Shown here one piece after another: positions 1 to 8,395 of a stretch of 19,187 nt of DNA (positions are counted from its first letter, which is position 1; each line of letters starts with the position of its first letter). The stretch is from Candidatus Woesebacteria bacterium UBA925 (GTDB lineage Bacteria; Patescibacteriota; Microgenomatia; UBA8517), in the NCBI GenBank assembly GCA_002293705.1, contig DBDT01000083.1, positions 1 to 19,187 on the forward strand, read 5' to 3'. A program made the position numbers and the translations under genes. The notes under the pieces were generated by a model that searched no databases, was not told the origin of the DNA, and saw only the letters and a program-made list of their open reading frames with translations.

Positions 1-19
1 ATATGTGTATAAGAGACAG
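1..19 (+). other. Nextera/Tn5 mosaic-end adapter (artefact)
   Basis: The first 19 bases match the 19-bp Tn5 mosaic end used in Nextera libraries at 18 positions; base 2 is T instead of G. This is library sequence, not genome. It supplies the ATG and the first residues (MCIRD) of the open frame that runs into the VanW gene, so native sequence starts at base 20. Confidence 0.95.
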
Positions 20-1601
20 GAGTTTGGTTGAAACCAAACAACTTCTTTCAACATATCGACCACTTCCCGACCAAATACTAATCAAGACCCCAGAAGGACA
101 AGGTGTCCCAATACTACTTTCAGACCTAGGGGCAACTGCTGATTACGACTCTGCCTCAGCCAATGCATACCAAATAGGAAGAAATAAAAATGCTCTCACT
201 GCTTTGGCGCAACTGGTCAGCTCATCACTCAAAAGAAAAGAGGTGGTTCTTCCAATAAGACTTGATAGCGAGAAAGTGAAAGAGCTGGCATCATCCCTAA
301 ACTCAAGAATTGGGAGTGAATACCAGTCCCCTTCTGTATCAATAGTAGATGGGCAAATTGTGGTCAACCCTGGTTCACGTGGGGTTCGAGTTGACAGTAA
401 ACAGCTAGAGGGGGCAATAGTTGTGGCACTTACCAACAAAAGCTCTGATGTAGCACTACCCACCAAACTGGAAGACCCAACCATCACAGATAGTGAAGTT
501 TTAGAACTTACAAGTAGAGCCAATTCCCTAAAAGAAACCAGTATTGACCTTACAATAGACGGCCTGACAATTTACACTATCAATTTCCCACAACTAGTTG
601 AGTTTCTCTCTCCAAATGGTCAGGTGAAAATAGAAAAGATCAACGAAACAGTCCAGCTAGTTGCCAAACAAAACAACAAAGATGCTGTTGAGGCTGTATT
701 TGCATTCAATGAGGGCAAGGTTGTTGAATTTGCACCACCACAGGATGGCTATCTGATCGAACAACAAGGACTGGTTAAACAAATAGCGGACAAGATAGTG
801 TCAGGGGCAACAGGGGAGATTAAAATCAACACACCATTCACGCGAGAGACTGCCAAAACAAGTCTTTCCGAGCTTAATCAACTTGGAATAAATGAGCTGT
901 TGGGTGTGGGTACAAGTGAGTTTAAGGGATCCATTCCATCAAGAGTCCACAATGTTTCTGTCGGTTCCTCGAAAATTAATGGTGTATTAATCGCACCAGG
1001 GGAAACATTTTCCTTCAACCAAACAGTTGGAGACATCTCAACACTAACAGGATACAAGCAAGCCTATGTTATTAAAGACGGCAAGACAGTGCTTGGCGAT
1101 GGAGGAGGTATTTGCCAGGTAAGTAGCACACTATTTAGAGCTGCAATGGCTGCAGGACTCCCTATTGTTGAGCGAAGAGGTCATAGTTACCGAGTGAGCT
1201 ATTACGAACAAGGAGCATCAGTTGGACTTGATGCCACAGTTTACGCCCCCACCACAGACTTTAAATTCAAAAACGACACCCCTGGTCACATTCTTATTCA
1301 AACTAAAGTGGATACTAAAAAAATGACTGCAAGTTATGAGATCTATGGAACAAATGATGGCAGAAGGGCAAGCATTGGTAAGGTGTCTCTAACCAATGTG
1401 TCGGCACCAGCTGATGATCTTTACATAGATGACCCAACTCTTCCTTTGGGCACAATTAGACAACAAGAACACAAAGCGTGGGGAGGCAGGGCCAGTTTTG
1501 ACTATATTGTTGAAAGAGATGGTCAGATTATAAACAAACAAACATTTGTAAGTAGCTACAGACCATGGCAAGCCGTATATCTTCGAGGAACAAGGCAATA
1601 A
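20..1601 (+). CDS. VanW-family protein with PG_binding_4-type repeats, 5' truncated
   Basis: The frame is open from the contig edge and ends with TAA at 1599-1601, leaving about 527 native residues; the true N-terminus, probably a signal peptide or membrane anchor, is missing. The first ~290 residues look like repeated PG_binding_4-type modules: the stretches around SVSIVDGQIVVNPGSRGVRV and AFNEGKVVEFAPPQDGYLI resemble each other. The VanW domain follows at about residues 298-435, with GVLIAPGETFSFNQTVG, then LGDGGGICQVSSTLFRAA near residue 364, then RRGHSYRVSYY. The C-terminal ~80 residues are a beta-rich extension. VanW-type proteins are found in vancomycin-resistance clusters and widely in envelope loci, but their biochemical role is unsettled; a wall-associated, extracytoplasmic role is inferred here. 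A structured 198-bp gap follows before tsaD. Confidence 0.9.
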
Positions 1602-1640
1602 ATCGTATTGAAGTGGTAAACAAGTATTGCTAGATTTATT

Positions 1641-1757
1641 ACTGAGGGGCATCCCTCAATCAGTATTCAGGCGCGTGCATTAAGTTGCAGCGCAAATCCA
1701 ATAAACCAGACCATACCCCTTGGCTTTTGGAAAGATACTTAAGCCAAGGGCTGGTTT
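1641..1757. ncRNA. Three consecutive hairpins; possible structured RNA
   Basis: The 198-bp gap between the VanW gene and tsaD holds three stem-loops in a row. The first (1641-1664) pairs ACTGAGGG with CCCTCA and CAGT across a GCAT loop and a 2-nt bulge. The second (1671-1693) pairs GCGC and TGCA with TGCA and GCGC around the loop TTAAGT. The third (1703-1757) pairs CCCTTGGCTT perfectly with AAGCCAAGGG, and an outer AAACCAG with CTGGTTT, leaving one 7-nt bulge. None is followed by a T-tract on the + strand. The region could be a small RNA on either strand, a 3'-UTR structure of the VanW mRNA, or chance pairing. It does not look like a tRNA, and the SRP RNA core motif is absent. Confidence 0.35.
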
Positions 1758-1787
1758 AAAAGTAAAGCTTCAGAAGGCAAAATTAGA

Positions 1788-1793
1788 TATACT
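1788..1793 (+). promoter_or_regulatory. -10 element for leaderless tsaD
   Basis: TATACT lies 6 nt before the GTG start, so transcription would begin at or next to the start codon. The box sits in a short inverted repeat (TAGAT-ATACT-ATCTA). No convincing -35 element is seen. Confidence 0.55.
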
Positions 1794-1799
1794 ATCTAG

Positions 1800-2816
1800 G
1801 TGAAAATACTAGGAATTGAAACAAGTTGTGACGAAACCTCTGCGTCGGTTGTTGAAGATGGGAAGACTGTGCTCTCACTCTCAACTGCAACCTCGATGGC
1901 CAAGCATACACAAACAGGTGGAATCATTCCCGAAAACGCTGCCAGGGCGCAACAGGAATACATAATTGCAACAATAAACCAATCCTTGGTAGAAGCTTTT
2001 GGTCAAGGCACTCCTTCTGAATTACTGTCAAAAATCGATGCGATTGCAGTTGACATTGGCCATGGATTAATTGGGCCACTTCTTGTTGGAGTTGAGAGTG
2101 CCAAAACACTTTCATTGCTTTCAGATAAACCACTGGTACCAGTCAGTCACGTTGCGGGGCATATATTTGCCTCATTTCTGACCACAAACCCAACACTACC
2201 AGCTCTCTGCTTGGTTGTGTCAGGTGGACATAGTGATTTTTACTCGCTTGATGAGGACCTTAATATCACATGGATTGCAGGCACCAGAGATGATGCTGCG
2301 GGAGAATGCTTTGACAAGTGCGCAAGATTACTAGGACTCCCCTATCCAGGCGGCCCACAAATATCTATCCTTGCAGAGGCTTACATCAAAGACAATCCAG
2401 ACGAAAAATTAAACTACTTCCCTCGCCCACTTGCACACGATGACACATTTGACTTAAGTTTTTCTGGCCTAAAAACCGCTGTTCTCAAGGAGACAAAAGA
2501 AGGGCAACCCAAGAGTGTTGAGTTTATGTGTGCCCAAATTCAAGAATCAATAATTGACTCTCTGATCATCAAGTCAAAAAAGATATTTTTTGAAAAAAAC
2601 TTCAAATCATTTATCTTGGGCGGAGGGGTTGTTGCAAACAACAGATTGAGGCAAAAAATGGAATTGGAATTTAAAGACCAACTATTTGTATGTACAAAAG
2701 AATATGCAACTGACAACGGAGCAATGATCGCCTCGGCTGCATTCTACAAATACAAACCTGTAGACCCATTGTCCATCGAGGCTGTGGCTAACCTAGAGGT
2801 TGGCCGAGAATCCTAA
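1800..2816 (+). CDS. tsaD: tRNA N6-adenosine threonylcarbamoyltransferase TsaD
   Basis: TsaD transfers the threonylcarbamoyl group from threonylcarbamoyl-AMP to A37 of tRNAs reading ANN codons, working in the cytoplasm with TsaB and TsaE, which are not in this window. The 338-aa length is normal for bacterial TsaD. The N-terminus MKILGIETSCDETSASVVEDG is the family's start signature. The metal-binding HxxxH is visible as HVAGH at residues 117-121. A phosphate/nucleotide-binding segment follows (VSGGHSDFY), and the ASKHA-fold C-terminal motifs are GGGVVANNRLR and ATDNGAMIAS. The start is GTG at 1800, supported by the family N-terminus and by a -10 box 6 nt upstream. Only 18 nt separate its stop from valS, which has its own -10 box. 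Nothing in the protein looks broken. Confidence 0.97.
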   Translation: MKILGIETSCDETSASVVEDGKTVLSLSTATSMAKHTQTGGIIPENAARAQQEYIIATINQSLVEAFGQGTPSELLSKIDAIAVDIGHGLIGPLLVGVESAKTLSLLSDKPLVPVSHVAGHIFASFLTTNPTLPALCLVVSGGHSDFYSLDEDLNITWIAGTRDDAAGECFDKCARLLGLPYPGGPQISILAEAYIKDNPDEKLNYFPRPLAHDDTFDLSFSGLKTAVLKETKEGQPKSVEFMCAQIQESIIDSLIIKSKKIFFEKNFKSFILGGGVVANNRLRQKMELEFKDQLFVCTKEYATDNGAMIASAAFYKYKPVDPLSIEAVANLEVGRES

Positions 2817-2818
2817 AC

Positions 2819-2827
2819 TGCTATACT
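2819..2827 (+). promoter_or_regulatory. Extended -10 element for leaderless valS
   Basis: TGC-TATACT ends 7 nt before the valS ATG, within the 18-nt gap after tsaD. A weak -35 (TTGGCC, 2800-2805) lies 16 nt upstream of TATACT. No Shine-Dalgarno sequence is present. Confidence 0.55.
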
Positions 2828-2834
2828 AGCCTCA

Positions 2835-5000
2835 ATGGAAAAACATTACGACCACTCAAAAGAAGGGGAGATTTACAAAAAATGGGAAGAGGGTGGACAG
2901 TTTGCACCCAAAGGCAACGGCAAGCCTTTCACAATCATCATGCCTCCCCCAAACGCAAATGATCCTCTGCATGTGGGACACGCCATGTTCATAGCCCTGG
3001 AAGACATCTTCATTCGCTTCAACAGAATGAAAGGCTGCGAAACACTGTGGCTACCAGGCACTGACCACGCTGGAATTGAGACACAATTCGTGTTTGAAAA
3101 AAAGCTTGCTAAAGATGACAAGAGTAGGTTTGATTTTGACCGCGAAACTCTTTTTTCTCTAATAGAAAAATACGTGAAGGAGAATTCCGACGTAGCTGTC
3201 TCACAAATGAAAAGACTAGGCGCAAGCGCAGACTGGGATAGATTCACATTCACCCTCGACCCCAAGGTGGTCGGGTTTGTTTACCAAACCTTTGAAAAAC
3301 TACACAAAGACAGTTTGGTCTACAGGGAAGAGAAGCTGGTCAACTACTGCACAAAGTGTGGGACCGGCTACTCAGAGCTAGAAATTGACCATATAGAAAG
3401 CCAGAGCAAGCTTTACTACATTCAATATGGTCCATTTGTACTGGCAACAACTAGGCCCGAGACTAAGTTTGCAGACACCGCAGTTTGTGTGCACCCGAGT
3501 GACAAGAGGTATCAAGAGTACATCGGACAAGAGATAGAGGTTGAAGGGTTAAATGGAAAATTCAAGTTAAAAGTGATTGCTGATGAATATGTTGACCCAG
3601 AGTTTGGGACAGGTGTGGTCAAAATCACTCCATACCATGACCACAACGACTTTGATGTTTGGACAAGACACAAAGATGAAATACCTGAGCCCAAGCAGGT
3701 CATAGGGCTTGATGGCAAGCTCACCGAGGTTGCTGGCAAGTTTACTGGCATGAGAGTAAAGGCTGCTAGAGAGGCTGTTGTGAATGAGCTTAGGGAGCGA
3801 GGCTTGTTGGTCAAAGAGGTTGATCACAATAATTCTGTTGGTGTTTGTTACAGGTGTAAAACAGTAATAGAGCCACTCCCCTTACCACAATTCTTTGTCA
3901 AAGTGGCTCCACTGGTTAAAAACGTTATCAATAGCCTAGACAGTGGTGAGACAACTATACATGGAACAGGTCGAGAAAAAATTCTCAGGAATTGGCTTAC
4001 CTCCCTCAAAGACTGGAACATTAGTAGACAAATTGTCTGGGGAATCAGACTACCAGTGTGGTACAACGTGGACAAAAACCCCAACATTAGAGTCACGTTT
4101 GTAGACCAAAATGGAAATCGAAAGATTGGAGTATTAAGCAATCTTTTGAAAGAGCACAATCTAAATGAGATCTCAGCTGGACTGCAAACCTTAATTGCAC
4201 CAAAGGATTCAGAGTTTATAGTCTCAGCAGACTCACCAGGAGACAAGTTCATCCAAGAGACAGATACCTTCGACACCTGGTTTAGTAGTGGCCAATGGCC
4301 AGTTGTGACCTTGTCTATAAGGGATGGTGACTTTGAAAAGTTTTACCCAACATCTGTTATGGAAACAGGCTACGACATACTCCCCTTCTGGGTTATGCGA
4401 ATGATGCTTCTTGGGGTATATCTAACAGGCAAATCACCATTCAAAGATGTGTATCTACATGGACTTGTCAGGGATAGCCAAGGAAGAAAGATGAGTAAAA
4501 GCATTGGTAATGTGATTAATCCTGTGGACATGGCAGAGAAGTATGGAGCAGATGCACTACGCATGGCTTTGGTAATGGGTTCAACAGCAGGACAGGACAA
4601 GAGTGTGTCTGAACAAACAATCAAAGGTATGCGCAACTTCAGTAACAAAATCTGGAATGCAACACGATTTGTTTTGGAATTTGAAGGGGAGACCACTGAA
4701 ATAAACAAAGATCTTGAGGTTGAGCTTGGTGGGTGGATTAAAGACATCGAGGATAACCTGGAAAAACTTAAGCCAGGACAGGCCAGCGAGATTGCATACC
4801 AAGCTTTTTGGCATGGCTATTGTGACAAATGGATAGAGGAGGCTAAAAAGGGTAGTGTTGGCACAAAACAAATGAGGGATACTTTAGAGAAACTGCTTAC
4901 AATTCTTCATCCATTTGCACCATTTGTAACAGAGGCCTGCTGGACTCAACTTGGCAAAAAAACCCACTTAATTTCCACTTCTTGGCCAAAAGAGGTATAA
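2835..5000 (+). CDS. valS: Valyl-tRNA synthetase, short form
   Basis: The enzyme charges tRNA-Val with valine. It is a class Ia synthetase: HIGH box as HVGHA at residues 46-50 after PPPNANDPL, and KMSKS at 552-556. Two zinc-knuckle-like CxxC pairs are seen, CTKC at about 172-175 and CYRC at about 338-341. The CP1 editing domain is intact, with LATTRPETKFADTAV and GTGVVKITPYHDHNDFD, which points to ValRS rather than IleRS or LeuRS. At 721 aa it is much shorter than common bacterial ValRS (about 880-950 aa). The loss is C-terminal: only ~165 residues follow KMSKS, so the anticodon-binding domain is compact and the terminal coiled-coil arm is missing. The frame is open throughout, so this looks like a natural short form. 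The stop codon overlaps the -10 box of the next gene. Confidence 0.96.
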   Translation: MEKHYDHSKEGEIYKKWEEGGQFAPKGNGKPFTIIMPPPNANDPLHVGHAMFIALEDIFIRFNRMKGCETLWLPGTDHAGIETQFVFEKKLAKDDKSRFDFDRETLFSLIEKYVKENSDVAVSQMKRLGASADWDRFTFTLDPKVVGFVYQTFEKLHKDSLVYREEKLVNYCTKCGTGYSELEIDHIESQSKLYYIQYGPFVLATTRPETKFADTAVCVHPSDKRYQEYIGQEIEVEGLNGKFKLKVIADEYVDPEFGTGVVKITPYHDHNDFDVWTRHKDEIPEPKQVIGLDGKLTEVAGKFTGMRVKAAREAVVNELRERGLLVKEVDHNNSVGVCYRCKTVIEPLPLPQFFVKVAPLVKNVINSLDSGETTIHGTGREKILRNWLTSLKDWNISRQIVWGIRLPVWYNVDKNPNIRVTFVDQNGNRKIGVLSNLLKEHNLNEISAGLQTLIAPKDSEFIVSADSPGDKFIQETDTFDTWFSSGQWPVVTLSIRDGDFEKFYPTSVMETGYDILPFWVMRMMLLGVYLTGKSPFKDVYLHGLVRDSQGRKMSKSIGNVINPVDMAEKYGADALRMALVMGSTAGQDKSVSEQTIKGMRNFSNKIWNATRFVLEFEGETTEINKDLEVELGGWIKDIEDNLEKLKPGQASEIAYQAFWHGYCDKWIEEAKKGSVGTKQMRDTLEKLLTILHPFAPFVTEACWTQLGKKTHLISTSWPKEV

Positions 5001-5034
5001 TTCCTAGCTGTTAAACGGGTAATGACACCAGGAG
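4996..5034 (+). promoter_or_regulatory. Promoter (-10) and Shine-Dalgarno of the nucleotidyltransferase gene
   Basis: A perfect TATAAT (4996-5001) overlaps the valS stop codon. It would give a leader of about 30-35 nt. AGGAG at 5030-5034 lies 6 nt before the ATG at 5041. This is a leadered gene, unlike most of its neighbours. Confidence 0.55.
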
Positions 5035-5040
5035 CCATGA

Positions 5041-5613
5041 ATGCAACCTCGAATCGAGATTTACCACGCAGATGTATTCGAAGGACTCAGTCTTGCAATC
5101 GATACTATACTGAAAAGACCATTCAAGGGTGATGTCTTGGCCTTTGGCAGCACAGTTCTTTGGTCATATGGAGGACGGGCACCATCCGATCTTGATTTGG
5201 TGGTAAACCCTGAAACGTGGAACGACTTTCTTGAGTCAGGAATCTTTGAATTAGCTCCTTCACCTAGTGGTGAAGGGGACTCTCTCAGAACCGAAGTCGA
5301 CCAAGTCCAAATTGAGGTGTTTACTTGCTGGCCATATATTAGTTACAAGTCTCTGTGGACGAATGCTTCCAGATTTGCCATACGCGGACTGCTTGGATCA
5401 CTTTACAACCTATGTCTGTATAAGTATGGGGCGGTAGAACTTAGAGCAAACAAGGATGAACCACTTGGGAGCGATCTCAAACACTTGGTTGACCTGATCT
5501 ACATACTGGAGACACACCCAGAATTGTTCACGGTACTACCACCAAATGCTATTAGTGTAATTATCTCTCAAGCAAAGCTGAATGGAGTCACAGTGAATTG
5601 GGCCGGCGTTTAG
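5041..5613 (+). CDS. Small nucleotidyltransferase-fold protein
   Basis: A 190-aa protein with the signature of the DNA polymerase beta-like nucleotidyltransferase superfamily: AFGSTVLW (G36-S37) followed by SDLDLVVN, giving the metal-binding pair D50 and D52. A likely third acidic residue is E92 in QIEVF. Members of this superfamily transfer a nucleotide to RNA, proteins or small molecules; some are toxin-antitoxin partners (MNT/HEPN, AbiEii). No HEPN or AbiEi partner is adjacent, so no system can be assigned. The start at 5041 is chosen because AGGAG sits 6 nt upstream; an ATG at 5037 is out of frame. The stop TAG lies inside the hairpin of an intrinsic terminator, so the gene is probably monocistronic. 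The substrate is unknown. Confidence 0.85.
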   Translation: MQPRIEIYHADVFEGLSLAIDTILKRPFKGDVLAFGSTVLWSYGGRAPSDLDLVVNPETWNDFLESGIFELAPSPSGEGDSLRTEVDQVQIEVFTCWPYISYKSLWTNASRFAIRGLLGSLYNLCLYKYGAVELRANKDEPLGSDLKHLVDLIYILETHPELFTVLPPNAISVIISQAKLNGVTVNWAGV

Positions 5614-5625
5614 CCGGTCTTTTTT
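5601..5625 (+). terminator. Intrinsic terminator of the nucleotidyltransferase gene
   Basis: GGCCGGC and GCCGGTC form a 7-bp GC-rich stem (one G-U pair) around the loop GTTTA, followed directly by six Ts. The gene's TAG stop lies within the loop/stem (5611-5613). On the - strand the stem is preceded by As and not followed by Ts, so it should act only on + strand transcription. Confidence 0.85.
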
Positions 5626-5633
5626 ATTGGAGA

Positions 5634-6278
5634 TTAGTTCTCCTCTTTAGGAGCTTCTTCAGACTTTTGTACAGTAGTCTCAACTTCAGCTGGAGCTGCA
5701 TCAGCTTCAGTAGCTACTTCCTCCTGGGGAGGTTCTACTTTGGCGATTATTGTTTCGTGATCAGAAAGAATCTCAATCTTCTTGGCATCAATCTTAAGAT
5801 CAGAAACTGTTAGGGATTGGTCAGCTTCAGTTAGCACAGAGATATCAACCAGAAAACTTTCTGGAAGATCTGCTGGAAGAGCCTCTACTTCAAGCTCTGA
5901 AACCATAAGGACAACTGTGCCAAGACCTGATTTTTCAGCTGGGGACTCACCTGTTAGCTCAACAGGAACATTGGCCTTTACCTTTACTTTCAGGTTAACT
6001 CTTCTTAAGTCAGCATGGATAATTTCACCTGTAACCGGGCTTGTGGATACTGTGGAGATCAAAACTGGGGTAGTCACTCCATCTAGTTCGACTTCTACCA
6101 ATCCAGTCTCACCTGCTTCCAAAAATACTCTTCTAAGCTCATCGTAAGAAACAGAAACAGTATCTGAAGGCTTTCCTAGTCCATACAAAGTAGCAGGCAC
6201 TATCCCCTGCTTCCTGAGTCTTTCGACTTTTTTACCAGTGACTTCCCTTTTCTGTAGTTTGAGTGTCAATTTGTTCAT
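5634..6278 (-). CDS. rplY: Ribosomal protein bL25, CTC/TL5 type
   Basis: A 5S rRNA-binding protein of the large subunit. The N-terminal bL25 domain (about residues 1-90) is recognisable from KLQKREVTGKKVERLRKQG, VPATLYGLGKP and the stretch GEIIHADLRRVNLKVKV. A second beta-rich TL5/CTC domain follows, with LEVEALPADLPESFLVDIS at about 130-148. An acidic, low-complexity tail of about 35 residues (rich in E, A, P) ends the protein. The length of 214 aa fits the two-domain CTC form rather than the ~95-aa E. coli form. Its ATG overlaps the stop of the DUF4012 gene as ATGA, and no Shine-Dalgarno is seen, so translational coupling is likely. The stop lies 9 nt from the opposing terminator T-tract. 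Confidence 0.95.
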   Translation of the reverse strand: MNKLTLKLQKREVTGKKVERLRKQGIVPATLYGLGKPSDTVSVSYDELRRVFLEAGETGLVEVELDGVTTPVLISTVSTSPVTGEIIHADLRRVNLKVKVKANVPVELTGESPAEKSGLGTVVLMVSELEVEALPADLPESFLVDISVLTEADQSLTVSDLKIDAKKIEILSDHETIIAKVEPPQEEVATEADAAPAEVETTVQKSEEAPKEEN

Positions 6279-8389
6279 TTTTGAATTTTAATAAATATAT
6301 CTGACGTAAGCGAGCTATTGTAACTGCCAACACCCCCTAAGGTCAAATCCTCAACTTTAAAGTCTTTATAGGAGGCGCCGGATTGCTTGAAAAACCATAG
6401 CCCAGTCTCCCCTTTTTCTTCGACAAGAGAATCAGTGGCAATTTCAAAAGACACCTTTAAGGTTGACTGCTTACCTGCTTGTGTTTCGACCAAGGCACCA
6501 AACTCTACCCTATTTGAGACAAAGGTTATATCAGGCTTTGGCTCGCGGACTCCATATCTATCCTCTACCTTTAAAGACACAAGCTTTGCTGAAGCTGGTG
6601 CCAAGGATCTCACATATGACTTATAGACTGTATCCCCAGAGTCCTCCTTGGCACTATTTTGTATTGTTATAGTCTTGTCGATTACAACTCTCCCCTGCTC
6701 CTTTTTAACCTTTAGTGAAACTCCCCTATCTACATATTGATTAGCCTTGTTAACTCCAAGGTTTGCTTCTACAAAGCCCACACTCCCCTCCCTTACCGAA
6801 CCAGAGACCCCCATTGCAAAAAGTTTTGCTGACAAATCAGAGTCTGGGAAAAACATCTGAAAATCTTTGGAGTCTATCCTGTTGTTTATACCCCCCAACA
6901 ACTTAACCATTGTTTCAGCAGGCAGAGATGACAGCTTGCCCATGACAGCATTTGCAACTTCAGTAAGCTTGTCTTTCTTCTTGGTTGAACCTGGGAAGAA
7001 GCTTTCGTGCACTTCGTTTTGAATGTGGGAGTAGAAGTTGTTTGCATCTATGACTTCCCCGCCCTCCAATTCAACTGGCCCGACAGATGCAAGCACTTCC
7101 CTAAGAACTTCCAGGTTAACTGCAATCACACCCCTGACTTGCCTGTCCAAACTCTTGTCCAAAAACCATGTTGCTCTTCTTGCACTTGTTGGAAAGTCTG
7201 GATCCCAGTTACTATCTCTAAGCCACCACTGCGCTTCTTTTAAGTGATTGAAAATAGGCTCTGGAGGTCGCACATAACCTGGAAGCTGACCGTCAGCGTC
7301 ATAAACGTCATACACCTTCCAACTATCCAACTTACCGCTTGCAATGTCCACCAAGGCAAAAGAGCCAATAAATCCGCCAGTTGGCCTAAGCTCCATGTTG
7401 TTTTGAAATAGCACCATATAGGTGACTGGCTTATTAAAGCCGAGTATATCCCTGTGGTGTGACAAAAGAGGCTCAAAAGTAGCAATCAGGTCCAATGCTC
7501 CTTTGAGACCAGGAATTCTCTGGTTTAATGGTTCAATTGACTCAGAATATACAGAAAGAACTGATGCTACTCGACCTATGTCTAACTTGGAACTATTGGC
7601 AAAAAAACCTTCCAATCCAGAATCAAACACTACATCCAAGGTCTTTGTCGCATAATCAATGGTCTTAGCGGCATCAACAATGTTTCCAAAGAAGTTAAAC
7701 CCAGACAGAGGCAGGGCAGTGGCTAGTGATAGTTTTGAAAAAGACTGACTGCAGTTAACAAGTGATTTATTAATGCTTTCAAAAGCCACCGCCTCTTTAA
7801 GCGATTGCCTAGCACAAAATGACGAAAGACCAAGACTGCCTGCAGGAATTGCCAAACCCAAAAGAAGAGTAAAGGCTCCCATTGTCATCCCTGAGATCAG
7901 GTAAGACAAGCTACTCTTAACTGAACTGGAGCGACCCTTAAGCCTTCTTGGTTTTTCCATATTGTGTTTTTGATTTACCGATGGCTCAGAAGCTTTATGA
8001 GACTGCTCAGACAAAGAGGAGTGGGGAATAATTGGTGGAGTAGACAGAATTGTCGGACTAGGACTTACTTGTCCTATATAGACTTGGTCTTTTATCGGAC
8101 CAAAACCAAAACAAGAGGAGAGGATTTGGCTTACCTGGTTTTGGTCCAACTGACCCACAATCTTTATCAGTGGAGTCGGTAAGTGGTTGGCAGATAAGTC
8201 TCCAAACGACAAATAGACTACACGTGGAGAATGCGGGGTAGACAGGTTTTCTGTAATGATTAACTGATAGCCATCCAAATTAGAATGACTAACGTCTTTA
8301 ATCCAATCAGCCCCGCCATAATATTTAGCTTGCGTTAAAAAAGAACTAGCAAAAGCATCATTGGCTGTGACCAAAAGAATCTTATTCAT
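6275..8389 (-). CDS. DUF4012 membrane-anchored protein
   Basis: A 704-aa protein with one clear transmembrane segment at about residues 160-187 (SYLISGMTMGAFTLLLGLA), so residues 1-155 are predicted cytoplasmic and the rest outside. The DUF4012 core includes FQNNMELRPTGGFIGSFALV near residue 326 and continues through PGYVRPPEPI, SNWDPDFPTSARRATWFLD and ANAVMGKLSSLP. DUF4012 proteins are common in CPR genomes and have no established activity; an envelope or surface-polymer role is often assumed. The N-terminal ~100 residues start like a small alpha/beta domain (KILLVTANDAF) but lack a clear nucleotide-binding motif and are not assigned. A proline/serine linker and a basic stretch (KPRRLKGRSSS) precede the membrane helix, consistent with the inside-positive rule. 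The gene ends by overlapping the rplY start. Confidence 0.88.
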   Translation of the reverse strand: MNKILLVTANDAFASSFLTQAKYYGGADWIKDVSHSNLDGYQLIITENLSTPHSPRVVYLSFGDLSANHLPTPLIKIVGQLDQNQVSQILSSCFGFGPIKDQVYIGQVSPSPTILSTPPIIPHSSLSEQSHKASEPSVNQKHNMEKPRRLKGRSSSVKSSLSYLISGMTMGAFTLLLGLAIPAGSLGLSSFCARQSLKEAVAFESINKSLVNCSQSFSKLSLATALPLSGFNFFGNIVDAAKTIDYATKTLDVVFDSGLEGFFANSSKLDIGRVASVLSVYSESIEPLNQRIPGLKGALDLIATFEPLLSHHRDILGFNKPVTYMVLFQNNMELRPTGGFIGSFALVDIASGKLDSWKVYDVYDADGQLPGYVRPPEPIFNHLKEAQWWLRDSNWDPDFPTSARRATWFLDKSLDRQVRGVIAVNLEVLREVLASVGPVELEGGEVIDANNFYSHIQNEVHESFFPGSTKKKDKLTEVANAVMGKLSSLPAETMVKLLGGINNRIDSKDFQMFFPDSDLSAKLFAMGVSGSVREGSVGFVEANLGVNKANQYVDRGVSLKVKKEQGRVVIDKTITIQNSAKEDSGDTVYKSYVRSLAPASAKLVSLKVEDRYGVREPKPDITFVSNRVEFGALVETQAGKQSTLKVSFEIATDSLVEEKGETGLWFFKQSGASYKDFKVEDLTLGGVGSYNSSLTSDIFIKIQK

Positions 8390-8395
8390 CTATTT

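Noticed and set aside
143..523. 126-codon - strand frame inside the VanW gene, and similar antisense frames in valS and dnaN
   Set aside because: They overlap well-supported genes, are serine-rich, and follow from the codon use of the real strand.
1602..1799. tRNA, tmRNA or SRP RNA in the VanW-tsaD gap
   Set aside because: No T-arm GTTCRAAYC pattern, no CCA-proximal acceptor pairing and no SRP GGAA/AGCAGCC core were found; only unassigned hairpins remain.
5037..5039. ATG four bases before the nucleotidyltransferase start
   Set aside because: It is in a different frame from the protein; the ATG at 5041 is in frame and 6 nt from AGGAG.
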